This document shows, piece after piece, positions 25,409-32,295 of a DNA stretch of 32,791 nt. The stretch is from positions 1 to 32,791 of IMG/VR virus record IMGVR_UViG_3300006990_000098; one strand, written 5' to 3'. Position numbers and translations under genes: made by a program. The notes beneath the pieces were generated by a model, which made no database searches, had not been told where the DNA came from, and saw only the letters and a list, made by a program, of their open reading frames with translations. Numbering within the stretch: position 1 is the stretch's first letter; every line of letters starts with the position of its first letter. This DNA comes from a virus.

Positions 25409-28400
25409 GGCACAAGAGTGACACTGATAATTTTAAGTTCAACTCCTCCTGCTTCATTTCCAGCGGAAGGATTACTGACAACAACTTCTGCTGGACTATT
25501 AGAATTAATAGAAGGTTTTGGAAGACCTCCATAATAGGAAGATCCGCCACCGCCACCGCCACCAAATTCACCGCCAGCATTATATTCTAAATCCCAACCG
25601 CCGCCACCGCCGCCGCCACCGAAATATCCCATACCACCATTACCACCATTACCATCAACACCACGACCTTTTCTGCCAGATTTGAAGAACCCACCATCAG
25701 TTCCAGGGGATCCACTATATCCATCACTAGCTCCCTCATATCCACCACCACCACCAGATCCTGATCTGTAACCAGATGTTGTCCCACCACCTCCGCCGCC
25801 AGAAGCATTGAGATTACTTCCAGAACTTCCAGACGGATATCCAGCATTACCACCGGCACCAATTCCACCATATACACCCCTGCCCTCAGATCCACCTTGA
25901 GCGCCAAGCATTATACATTTATCTGCTTTTTTATCGGTCCCGAAGAAAACTGCAGCAATCTTGGCATCATAATAAAGTCTGTAAATATTTCCACTTGTCA
26001 TGCGAATTGATCCCTGAACATATGCACCTGTTCCAGATGGACTTCCGCCACGACATCTTACAACTACATCATAATCGCCATCGAGCGGCGATAAAAGAAC
26101 ATTCTCAGAGAGAGTTATAGGTGAAGATAAAGCACTAATATCGGTTGTGGAAGAAGTACTAAGACCAGTCATGACTAATTGATTTTCTACAAGGAAATTA
26201 ATTACTGCAAGACCATCTCCACCTCCACCAGCACCACGACCAGAAACATAGTCTGGATCAGTTGAATATGGAGCAATAGTAGATCCTCTGGAACCATCAG
26301 CAGTTACAAAATTAGTAATGGTGGTTCCAGTTTTATATCCTGATCCACCACCGCCGCCGCCAGACTTTCCTGTGGTGCCATTGCCGCCGCTGCCACCGCC
26401 GCCACCATAATATCCTGATCCGCCGCCGCCTCCACGGTTACCAGTGTTGTAAGGGAATCCACCACCAGCTCCACCACCAGAACGACCTGTAGTACCACCA
26501 GTGCTTCCACCTCCTGAAGTGCTAGCACCACTACCAACAGTAAATGTACCATCACCAGCACCACCAGGTCTGTTAGCACCACCGCCAAATCCACCATTAC
26601 CTGCCTGTGCTGATCCTCCACCACCTCCAACATAAACAACATTTGATCCGAATGTCATTTCCGATCTTTGACCACCACGCCCTGCGCCATATCCAGACAT
26701 ACCAACAGGAGAACCTAAACCGGAAGCACCAACAAATACATTAATACTATCTGTATTATTATCAGGAATAAGTATAGTACCCATCGCAAATCCACCAGAT
26801 CCACCTCTAACATTGAAACCTTCCCCAGTACCTGCACCACCAGCACCCCAAATTTTAAACGTAAACTCAGAAGCGGCAGATGGTATTGGTATATTCGTCT
26901 GACCAGTATTAGTAATTACAAAATTAGTTTCCGCTGCTCCTGCTACAACAGTAAGAGCTTCTCCACTAATTTTTTCTGCACAATAGTCATTATTTAAAAC
27001 GCAACGATAAGATTCATTAGTATTTGAAAGAGTTAATGAAGGTGTAACATAATTAGCAGAATTTGCTCCAGAAATATCATTCCAAATACCAGATGTCTTT
27101 TTCTGCCACTGAAAACTTACTAATTCACCTTCACCATTTATTACTGATGCTCCTACAGTAAATGTAACTGTATCTCCTTCATTAACTACAGAAGATTCTG
27201 GTTCTGCTGTTATTTCAATATATGTTGCATTAATAACAATTCTTGAATTTTGACTTTCTTCACCAGCAGTTCCTCTATTCGTATTAGTTTCATTAGCAAA
27301 TGATCCTGTAGTTCCAACTACACTGGTATCAATATAACCTGCACCACCAGCACCGCCGCCACCTGATTGTGTTCCTCTTCCAGGATTACTACTTCCATTA
27401 TATCCATCATAACCACCGGCACCACCGCCACCACCATAATATCCTCCACCGCCGCCACCGCCTCCAGGAGCAGCATAAGATCCGCTGTTAGCACCACCAC
27501 TACCACCCTGCAGCGCAGAACCATCAGATCCGTTAGTCGATCCAGCAGATGAAGTTGTACCTCCTGCACCTCCCGCAGACTGGGATCCAGCATCACCTCC
27601 CTTAGCAGAAATTACTGATTGCGAACTATCACCACCATCAGTTCCTGTTAGACCACCTCCAGACCCACCAGAGACTGCTGCAGTTGGTGTATGAGTATAA
27701 TAGTTAGTAGTGCTAGTATAAGCAGTTCTATAGCATGTTCTTGGAGTTCTTTTTGATTGTGAAGCCGAATAAGAGAAACTTGATACGAATGAAGTAACAT
27801 TCTTATCATATCTATAAAAAGTAACGGAGAAAAAGTGGAAGTATTTCATATTAATAGTATAATACATCCCAGGGCATCTAGGTCTAGTTCCAGCAGTACA
27901 TCCACTACTAGAAATGCTCAAAGAATAATTATTATCCAACATATAATGGCCTGGAGCAAAAAATACATAATATCTTCTTGCCGCATGTTGCCCACCAGTG
28001 GCGAAACGAGCCTGCAGTGGGGTTCCAGTATGCGTTAAAGATAAAGTACGATTACCAGGCCAATCAAAGAGATGACGGATGGTTCCTGAATTGTTTTTAT
28101 ACTCAGTTGTCGAACAATCATATGCTTGCTGATACGAAGTAGTAACAGTATAAGGATATGATATTGATGATTGTGATCCAGTACAAGAAGAAGATGTATT
28201 AAGACTAGAACCCCCAGCACCACCTGCGACAGCAAGAGCAGTTGCATGAGATATGACAGTGCCTTCAAAAATACCAGCATACCCACCGCCTGCTTCAGCA
28301 TAGCGTCCACTATCAGAAGATCCAGCAGCACCTGCACCAGCATTCAATCTAGCAGAAACACTTTCAGTTGATGCAATAGGAACACCTGCTTTTGTGTAAC

Positions 28401-29439
28401 CACCTTTACCAGCACATGTTCCCTGACCCCATAGATGAGAAAGAAATTTAGATCTTTTACTATCCAATGAAGTAAGAGTATAATCAGAACTTACTGATGG
28501 ATCTAAGATTAATGCACCATCTTTTTCCAAACTCCAAAATTCTGTATCATATCCAACACCCTCAGAATCAATTCTGTAAATGGGAGGAACTACTCTAAAA
28601 TCAGCACCATCAACAATCAGCGTAACAATAGATGATGTTACAGTGTTTGCAAATGGATTAGTTAGAATACATCTATATTGATCCCCATTATCTTCATAGG
28701 TGTCTAATATTGGTGTAGTATAACTTGCTGAATTAGCACCAATAATACTAATAAAAGTATTAGTATTATTTTCTTTCAGTTGCCACTGAAAACTAATTAC
28801 ATCACTGCTAATTGTTGCCGCAACACTTAAAGTAAGTGTATCACCAGCAACTCCAGATCCTACTAATTCAGGTTGTGATGTAATCGTAATTGTTCTGCGA
28901 ATATCAAATACAAAAGGAAATGTAAATTGAGGAGTATTTACTGCAGTACCACTATGAGTAATTTTACATCTATAACTATCACCATCAGCATTTGCTACAG
29001 TCATTCCTGCAGGAATTGAATATGTTGTAGAATTAGCATTAGCAATATCAACATAACTATTAGTTCCAGAATCTTTCAATTGCCACTGATATCCCAGTAA
29101 TAATGGATCTGCTAAGTTAGTATCGGCAGTTGCTGTTAATACATATGGAACAGTTGTTGGTTCAGATAATTGAATAACGGTATCTTCAGATGGCGCTACA
29201 TTAATGATAAGTGGTATTAAGTCAACCAATCTTGTGCCACCGCCACCACCTCCACCAGCAGATCCTCCTCCAGGAGCATTATTAGGATCAGCAATATCAG
29301 CAGTCGTAGCGCCTGAACCAGATTCAGCAATAGCAATATCTGTTTCAGTTACAGTAAACCAAGCAGCAGGAATTATCCCATCACCATTATTGTCTTTAGG
29401 AATAAATTTAACTTGATTGCTAAATGGAATTATTTTCAT
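25405..29439 (-). CDS. Ig-like and glycine-rich adhesin candidate (1344 aa)
   Basis: Order along the protein: a short N-terminal region with a Gly run (residues about 58-68); two Ig-like domains (about 80-185 and 186-275), each with a YQWQLK/FQWQLK strand and a DxYRC strand; a less repetitive part (275-590); a glycine-rich block (about 593-705); a third Ig-like domain (about 745-835, FQWQKK...SYRC); two further glycine-rich blocks (about 860-1075 and 1175-1310), and a short beta tail. Ig-like domains are known as surface modules on phage virions. Glycine-rich blocks of this kind recall the polyglycine-helix adhesins of T4-like fibre tips (gp38 type). I therefore propose a virion surface or receptor-binding protein. 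It overlaps the PAAR gene by ATGA, so it may be carried at or near the baseplate. Confidence 0.82.
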   Translation of the reverse strand: MKIIPFSNQVKFIPKDNNGDGIIPAAWFTVTETDIAIAESGSGATTADIADPNNAPGGGSAGGGGGGGTRLVDLIPLIINVAPSEDTVIQLSEPTTVPYVLTATADTNLADPLLLGYQWQLKDSGTNSYVDIANANSTTYSIPAGMTVANADGDSYRCKITHSGTAVNTPQFTFPFVFDIRRTITITSQPELVGSGVAGDTLTLSVAATISSDVISFQWQLKENNTNTFISIIGANSASYTTPILDTYEDNGDQYRCILTNPFANTVTSSIVTLIVDGADFRVVPPIYRIDSEGVGYDTEFWSLEKDGALILDPSVSSDYTLTSLDSKRSKFLSHLWGQGTCAGKGGYTKAGVPIASTESVSARLNAGAGAAGSSDSGRYAEAGGGYAGIFEGTVISHATALAVAGGAGGSSLNTSSSCTGSQSSISYPYTVTTSYQQAYDCSTTEYKNNSGTIRHLFDWPGNRTLSLTHTGTPLQARFATGGQHAARRYYVFFAPGHYMLDNNYSLSISSSGCTAGTRPRCPGMYYTINMKYFHFFSVTFYRYDKNVTSFVSSFSYSASQSKRTPRTCYRTAYTSTTNYYTHTPTAAVSGGSGGGLTGTDGGDSSQSVISAKGGDAGSQSAGGAGGTTSSAGSTNGSDGSALQGGSGGANSGSYAAPGGGGGGGGYYGGGGGAGGYDGYNGSSNPGRGTQSGGGGAGGAGYIDTSVVGTTGSFANETNTNRGTAGEESQNSRIVINATYIEITAEPESSVVNEGDTVTFTVGASVINGEGELVSFQWQKKTSGIWNDISGANSANYVTPSLTLSNTNESYRCVLNNDYCAEKISGEALTVVAGAAETNFVITNTGQTNIPIPSAASEFTFKIWGAGGAGTGEGFNVRGGSGGFAMGTILIPDNNTDSINVFVGASGLGSPVGMSGYGAGRGGQRSEMTFGSNVVYVGGGGGSAQAGNGGFGGGANRPGGAGDGTFTVGSGASTSGGGSTGGTTGRSGGGAGGGFPYNTGNRGGGGGSGYYGGGGGSGGNGTTGKSGGGGGGSGYKTGTTITNFVTADGSRGSTIAPYSTDPDYVSGRGAGGGGDGLAVINFLVENQLVMTGLSTSSTTDISALSSPITLSENVLLSPLDGDYDVVVRCRGGSPSGTGAYVQGSIRMTSGNIYRLYYDAKIAAVFFGTDKKADKCIMLGAQGGSEGRGVYGGIGAGGNAGYPSGSSGSNLNASGGGGGGTTSGYRSGSGGGGGYEGASDGYSGSPGTDGGFFKSGRKGRGVDGNGGNGGMGYFGGGGGGGGWDLEYNAGGEFGGGGGGGSSYYGGLPKPSINSNSPAEVVVSNPSAGNEAGGVELKIISVTLVP

Positions 29440-29741
29440 ATTACATATACTGTTTTAGCACCTTTAAGTAAAGGAAATGATCCAGTAATACCTAATGCCT
29501 TATCTGCAATTGCTTCCTGCGCCAGTCCCTGAGAAAATACCTTCTTGGATCCAGAAAGAACAGTTGCTTTAAAAGTCTTACAACATTTCGGACAGGGAAC
29601 TATTTCCTGATAAGGAATAGTCCGATCACCAATTCTACTGGCAGCAAGTTGTTCCATAAAAACAGTTGGAGCACCTGTGCCCTGTATTGGTGTAGTACAC
29701 CTGTTTATATAAACATCTCCGATCCTACCAGCAGCTCTCAT
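29436..29741 (-). CDS. PAAR-motif spike tip protein (T4 gp5.4-like)
   Basis: The 101-aa length is near that of T4 gp5.4 (97 aa). It shows the PAAR pattern: AAGRIGD at residues 3-9, a second RIGD at 36-39, and a C-terminal GSFPLLKGAKTVYV strand. PAAR proteins form a small sharp cone with a bound metal that caps the central spike (gp5) and pierces the host envelope. Cysteines at 15, 50, 53 and 54 (CPKCC) could hold the metal, whereas many PAAR proteins use histidines as well. It begins 1 base after the 345-aa gene and overlaps the next start by ATGA. Confidence 0.85.
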   Translation of the reverse strand: MRAAGRIGDVYINRCTTPIQGTGAPTVFMEQLAASRIGDRTIPYQEIVPCPKCCKTFKATVLSGSKKVFSQGLAQEAIADKALGITGSFPLLKGAKTVYVI

Positions 29742-29742
29742 A

Positions 29743-30780
29743 TTATTTCGCCTCTATTTTTTTAGGTAAAGTAACTTCAATATCTGTAGTGGGAAATGTT
29801 TGTCCTAAACGATCATTCTGTTCTTCCTGAGGTCTTTGCCTTTCATTAATAATTCCTTCTAAGATCCTAGGCCAATCACCAGTATCATTATTAATTACAT
29901 GGGTAATAACATGAGTATCAGTACCAGTATCAGTGATACTATTATATCCCATTCTATCTAAAATTTTATTTTCATTTGCTGTATTAATATACCCTGCATA
30001 TACTCCATAACTGACATAAAGTTTCCAGTCTACTTCAATTGTAAATGTAAGTGTTGTACTTTCTCTTTGGTCTGGAATAAATTTATAAAGGTTATCAAAC
30101 CTTTCTGGTAATTCATAAAGACTAGTTACTTCAAATGTTTTAGATGTGTAATTTGCATTTCCATATGTATTTGGATCTTCATCAAGATATCCAAATTCAT
30201 TATAACAAAATACACCACCATTATAAGAACCTTGAATACTTAAAGTATTCCAATCAGGTACAGTGAATGAAGCTGCATCTGTTATTCCATCTTCATCAAC
30301 ACTAGTAACAAATGAAAAACTAGTATTACCTGATGGCGCTGCATTCTGTATGAAAGAAACTCCACCACCCCTTCCATCTGCTTTAGATAATACTTCACGA
30401 TTAAACCAATCGCCCTTCTCATTCTGTGCGATACCATCACCATCAGGACCGCCAGTATCTACCCATCTCATCTCGGTAGGAATCCTGGCAACATGAATAC
30501 CGGAATATGCACCTGCAGGTTTCCTAGTGCTAGCACCATACCTAGTACCTCTGGTTCTATAGTTTGAATTCCTATTATATGATGTTCCAGATCTTCCCGC
30601 ACCAGTTACTTGTGTCGGGGGTGTTGCAACTTCTGCTGTGGTTGATAAGATCTTAAAATTAAAACTGTTGAATAAATCTACAGCAGGTAGTATTGGTGCC
30701 TGAGCACCACTTAAAAAATCATAGTTACCTGTTCCACCAGGGAGACCATTATAATCACTGTATACTATGGTGTATGACAT
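29743..30780 (-). CDS. Probable virion structural protein (345 aa), function unknown
   Basis: I do not recognise a named family. The protein is Gly/Asn/Tyr/Thr rich with no membrane segment. An Arg-rich loop lies near residues 60-90, and the C-terminal third is strand-rich (STTLTFTIEVDWKLYVSYG, then DTHVITHVINN). Tight coupling to the PAAR protein (1-base gap) and its position just before it argue for a role in the baseplate hub or spike region, where T4 keeps genes 53 and 5. It might replace one of these; no sequence evidence decides it. The start at 30780 overlaps the 65-aa gene by 16 bases. Confidence 0.75.
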   Translation of the reverse strand: MSYTIVYSDYNGLPGGTGNYDFLSGAQAPILPAVDLFNSFNFKILSTTAEVATPPTQVTGAGRSGTSYNRNSNYRTRGTRYGASTRKPAGAYSGIHVARIPTEMRWVDTGGPDGDGIAQNEKGDWFNREVLSKADGRGGGVSFIQNAAPSGNTSFSFVTSVDEDGITDAASFTVPDWNTLSIQGSYNGGVFCYNEFGYLDEDPNTYGNANYTSKTFEVTSLYELPERFDNLYKFIPDQRESTTLTFTIEVDWKLYVSYGVYAGYINTANENKILDRMGYNSITDTGTDTHVITHVINNDTGDWPRILEGIINERQRPQEEQNDRLGQTFPTTDIEVTLPKKIEAK

Positions 30781-30962
30781 TTGTTTTCTAGTTCTGCTAT
30801 CTTATTGTGGAGATAATCTAATGTATCAGTAAGTCTTTCATACTCTTCGCTTCCAGGTCGTTTGTAATTTAACTCTGGGGTAATTAACTGTGATACAACT
30901 ACTTCGAGATTATTTATGCGCTCAAGTACCTCCTCAAAGTCAAAGTATTCTTCATTTGCCAT
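30765..30962 (-). CDS. Small hypothetical protein with helical heptads (65 aa)
   Basis: I chose the ATG at 30962 and not the one four codons upstream, because GGGGAAG sits four bases ahead of the inner ATG and fits a ribosome binding site. The protein is acidic (ANEEYFDFEEVLERINNLEV), and its C-terminal RLTDTLDYLHNKIAELENK looks like a short coiled coil. It overlaps the 60-aa gene by 11 bases and the 345-aa gene by 16 bases. Function unknown. Confidence 0.65.
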   Translation of the reverse strand: MANEEYFDFEEVLERINNLEVVVSQLITPELNYKRPGSEEYERLTDTLDYLHNKIAELENKCHTP

Positions 30963-31134
30963 AAACTTCCCCACGCTTCAAAATGTCAGTAAGATAAGCT
31001 GTCGCTTCCTTTTTGGTTCTCCAATAATTTGCTTTTTCATATCCACCCCAGATGTTACCCTGAACGTAATAGATCCAATCACCCTCAACGTAACGTGAAG
31101 AATTCTTTTCTCTGATATGCCATTTCTTAGCCAT
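30952..31134 (-). CDS. Small hypothetical protein (60 aa)
   Basis: The sequence is rich in Tyr, Trp and Lys (KKWHIREKNSSRYVEGDWIY, then YWRTKKEATAYLTDI). It looks like a small folded domain of three strands and a helix. The ribosome binding site AAGGTAA precedes the ATG. It overlaps the 48-aa gene by 8 bases and the 65-aa gene by 11 bases. I know no function for it. Confidence 0.65.
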   Translation of the reverse strand: MAKKWHIREKNSSRYVEGDWIYYVQGNIWGGYEKANYWRTKKEATAYLTDILKRGEVYGK

Positions 31135-31273
31135 AATACTTTACCTTAATGTCATCGGTACTTATATTTAACGATTCTACCTCTGGTATGACAACTTCAA
31201 TGTAATCCATTGCTTCATCATAACTATCAAAGATCATCTCGCTATTCTCTCCAATCTGAACTCCTACCTTCAT
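31127..31273 (-). CDS. Small acidic hypothetical protein (48 aa)
   Basis: ATG at 31273 and TAA at 31129-31127. The protein begins MKVGVQIGENSEMIFDSYDE and is acidic throughout, with a likely strand, helix and strand order. The start overlaps the glutaredoxin stop by ATGA, and the stop overlaps the next gene's start by 8 bases, so it is a linked member of the small-gene chain. Function unknown. Confidence 0.6.
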   Translation of the reverse strand: MKVGVQIGENSEMIFDSYDEAMDYIEVVIPEVESLNISTDDIKVKYYG

Positions 31274-31506
31274 ACTAATCCTTGCTTACGCAAATGCATG
31301 ATAGTTTCATTCGCTCCACCAATTAATTGATCGCCTTCCATTATCCTCGGAAACGATGCGCCATATCCAAACTTCCTAATGAATTCTTCCTTCGTGAAAT
31401 TATTATCTAATGTTAATTCAATATAACTCTCCCCTACCTGTTCTAAAACTTTCTTGATAGTGGCACAGTAAGAACAATTTCTCTTACTGTAAATCTTGTA
31501 AGGCAT
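31270..31506 (-). CDS. grx: Glutaredoxin
   Basis: This 78-aa protein has a typical glutaredoxin size. It has the redox site C11-S-Y-C14 after a YKIYSKRN strand, the SFPRI segment with the cis-proline (P53), and the GG turn LIGGANE near residues 61-67 that binds glutathione. Phage glutaredoxins can reduce ribonucleotide reductase or other thiol enzymes during nucleotide synthesis; T4 has a related protein, NrdC. The CSYC active site is a variant of the classic CPYC. It is followed by the 48-aa gene with an ATGA overlap. Such genes are common in cyanophages. Confidence 0.92.
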   Translation of the reverse strand: MPYKIYSKRNCSYCATIKKVLEQVGESYIELTLDNNFTKEEFIRKFGYGASFPRIMEGDQLIGGANETIMHLRKQGLV

Positions 31507-31525
31507 TTTTACTAGCGGTAAACTA

Positions 31526-31693
31526 CTATTCTACATCAAGCTCATACTGTTCGTCAAGCTTTCGCTGTACGCCAAACAATACTTCCTCATACTCACCACT
31601 GTCATACTCGTCAGCATTATTGACCGCAATCTCTAATGCATTCAGAACTACATCCATCTCATGCTCTGACAAATCTATATGAATACTTTCCAT
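31526..31693 (-). CDS. Small acidic hypothetical protein (55 aa)
   Basis: ATG at 31693 and TAG at 31528-31526. The protein reads MESIHIDLSEHEMDVVLNAL and continues with mostly acidic helix (about 15 Asp/Glu). This looks like two amphipathic helices, a form seen in many small phage proteins that bind host factors, but no family is recognisable. It is the first gene downstream of the tRNA region and lies 19 bases before glutaredoxin, so both probably share a transcript. The ribosome binding site is poor. Confidence 0.6.
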   Translation of the reverse strand: MESIHIDLSEHEMDVVLNALEIAVNNADEYDSGEYEEVLFGVQRKLDEQYELDVE

Positions 31694-31793
31694 AACTATT
31701 TTGTGTAATTAATTTTATATAGTATTCTTTATACTTAAGGCTCAAAGCGTATAAGACCCTTGGGAATTTATAAGAAATACTGGCATATGCCAT
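31659..31793 (-). CDS. Doubtful small ORF (44 aa)
   Basis: ATG at 31793 and TGA at 31661-31659 give a Tyr/Lys/Ser-rich peptide beginning MAYASISYKFPRVLYALSLK. A strong GGGGGAGGTAA purine tract lies upstream but at about 12 bases, further than usual. The last 35 bases overlap the start of the 55-aa gene in another frame. The composition looks less like a real protein than its neighbours. Listed because nothing else explains the strong binding-site-like tract. Confidence 0.2.
   Translation of the reverse strand: MAYASISYKFPRVLYALSLKYKEYYIKLITQNSYGKYSYRFVRA
31716..31745 (-). promoter_or_regulatory. Weak sigma70-like promoter candidate before the small-gene chain
   Basis: The minus strand has TTGAGC (31745-31740), 18 bases, then TATATA (31721-31716), about 23 bases before the ATG at 31693. 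A late-like word TATAAATT (31772-31765), one base off TATAAATA, lies further upstream. Either might serve the 55-aa gene and glutaredoxin; neither is strong. Confidence 0.3.
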
Positions 31794-31817
31794 ACACTCT
31801 TATTACCTCCCCCATTA

Positions 31818-31868
31818 CTCCGAAATATTTTTAGTTTGGGTGGGTGAAACTTCTCCGAAAATTTTTAG
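31818..31868. repeat. Imperfect direct repeat near the tRNA
   Basis: The word CTCCGAAATATTTTTAG (31818-31834) recurs as CTCCGAAAATTTTTAG (31853-31868), 35 bases apart, with a single-base difference in the A/T run. It lies in the gene-free stretch downstream of the tRNA and runs into the TTAGA array. Confidence 0.6.
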
Positions 31869-31910
31869 AATACCTTAGATAAACTTAGAGAAACTTAGAG
31901 GATTTTAGAA
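31861..31910. repeat. Five TTAGA words at exact 10-bp spacing
   Basis: Cut into tens, positions 31861-31910 read atttttagaa, taccttagat, aaacttagag, aaacttagag, gattttagaa. Each has TTAGA at its fifth to ninth base. Two of the five units are identical. On the minus strand this is TCTAA every helical turn, beginning one base after the 3' end of the tRNA. The 10-base period rules out a coding explanation. Confidence 0.8.
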
Positions 31911-31983
31911 TGCTTCCTGAGAGGATCGAACTCTCCTTAGGCAAATTATGAGTTTGCTGCATTCACCAGATTGCTAAGGAAGC
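31911..31983 (-). tRNA. tRNA with CAT anticodon (tRNA-Met or tRNA-Ile2)
   Basis: 73 bases fold as a full cloverleaf with standard numbering. The acceptor GCTTCCT/AGGAAGC is perfect. The D stem GCA/TGC has one A-A mismatch at its top and a GG in the loop. The anticodon stem GCAAA/TTTGC has loop CTCATAA (anticodon at 31950-31948). The variable loop is 5 bases, the T stem GAGAG/CTCTC is perfect with loop TTCGATC, and the discriminator is A. CCA is not encoded. The perfect first pair G1-C72 makes it an elongator-type tRNA, not the initiator. Whether it reads AUG or, after lysidine modification of C34, AUA cannot be told from the sequence alone. Confidence 0.95.
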
Positions 31984-32099
31984 GTGGGGGTAAAAATTTT
32001 TTATATGAATTGGAATTCTTTCGGTCGTTTGGGAACCTTTGTAGGTTAGGGTAGTTAGGCGTTTTTCAAATAACCCCCCGAAGGGGGTGTCGATCTGTG
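31984..32099 (-). other. Non-coding leader between the GC-rich genes and the tRNA
   Basis: No gene is visible. The stretch holds a run of A/T (AAAAATTTTT on the minus strand) just upstream of the tRNA, a segment with CCTAAC-like words, and the UUCG hairpin. I see no convincing promoter for the tRNA; it may be processed from a longer transcript. Confidence 0.5.
32074..32087 (-). terminator. GC-rich hairpin with UUCG loop (terminator-like)
   Basis: On the minus strand CCCCC-TTCG-GGGGG forms a 5-bp all-GC stem closed by the very stable UUCG tetraloop, the type frequent in T4 intrinsic terminators. It lies 12 bases after the TAG stop of the gene at 32100. What follows (GTTATTTGAAAAA) is only moderately T-rich, so termination may be partial, or the hairpin may protect the mRNA end. 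Confidence 0.55.
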
Positions 32100-32291
32100 C
32101 TAGGATGCCACCCGTGCCAACTCTCGTTTGATGTCGCGCTGGATGTTCTTAAGTGCTCGGTGATCGCTCGGTGTCTTTGCCGTCGTCACGGTTGCACCGC
32201 TGAAGTGATGCCAGACCAGGTGCTTGCCGCTGCTACGCTTCAGAGTGAACTGATTGACCCTCATGATCGGAGCGATGAGATCTTTCGCCAT
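32100..32291 (-). CDS. Small basic hypothetical protein (63 aa), possibly HicA-like fold
   Basis: The ATG at 32291 is preferred over one 14 codons upstream: GAGGAC lies directly before it, and the upstream gene ends 4 bases earlier (stop 32298-32296). The protein reads KRSSGKHLVWHHFSGATVTT and then SDHRALKNIQRDIKREL. A GKH-x-W strand, a beta hairpin and a C-terminal basic helix vaguely recall the small dsRNA-binding-like fold of HicA-type proteins, where a conserved His follows a Gly. I see no partner antitoxin, so the resemblance is weak. It is GC-rich, unlike the tail genes. Confidence 0.6.
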   Translation of the reverse strand: MAKDLIAPIMRVNQFTLKRSSGKHLVWHHFSGATVTTAKTPSDHRALKNIQRDIKRELARVAS

Positions 32292-32295
32292 GTCC

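Noticed and set aside
26304-27596. Minus-strand frames rich in Val/Leu/Met within the adhesin gene
   Set aside because: They are frame-shifted readings of the glycine codon runs (GGT GGT read as GTG GTG); low-complexity artefacts.
27360-27660. CRISPR-like or satellite-like repeats (ccaccaccgcc runs)
   Set aside because: The repetition is codon-level glycine (GGN) in the adhesin frame; there are no spacers or regular unit length.
30911-30918. CATAAATA as a late promoter for the 345-aa gene
   Set aside because: One mismatch, about 130 bases upstream and inside a gene; chance is likely in AT-rich DNA.
31506-31522. TTTAC-CGCTA-GTAAA hairpin before glutaredoxin
   Set aside because: A 5-bp AT-rich stem with no T-run; too weak to call.
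31970-32072. Promoter for the tRNA
   Set aside because: TATAAA occurs near 32000 but no -35 at a usable distance; not supported.
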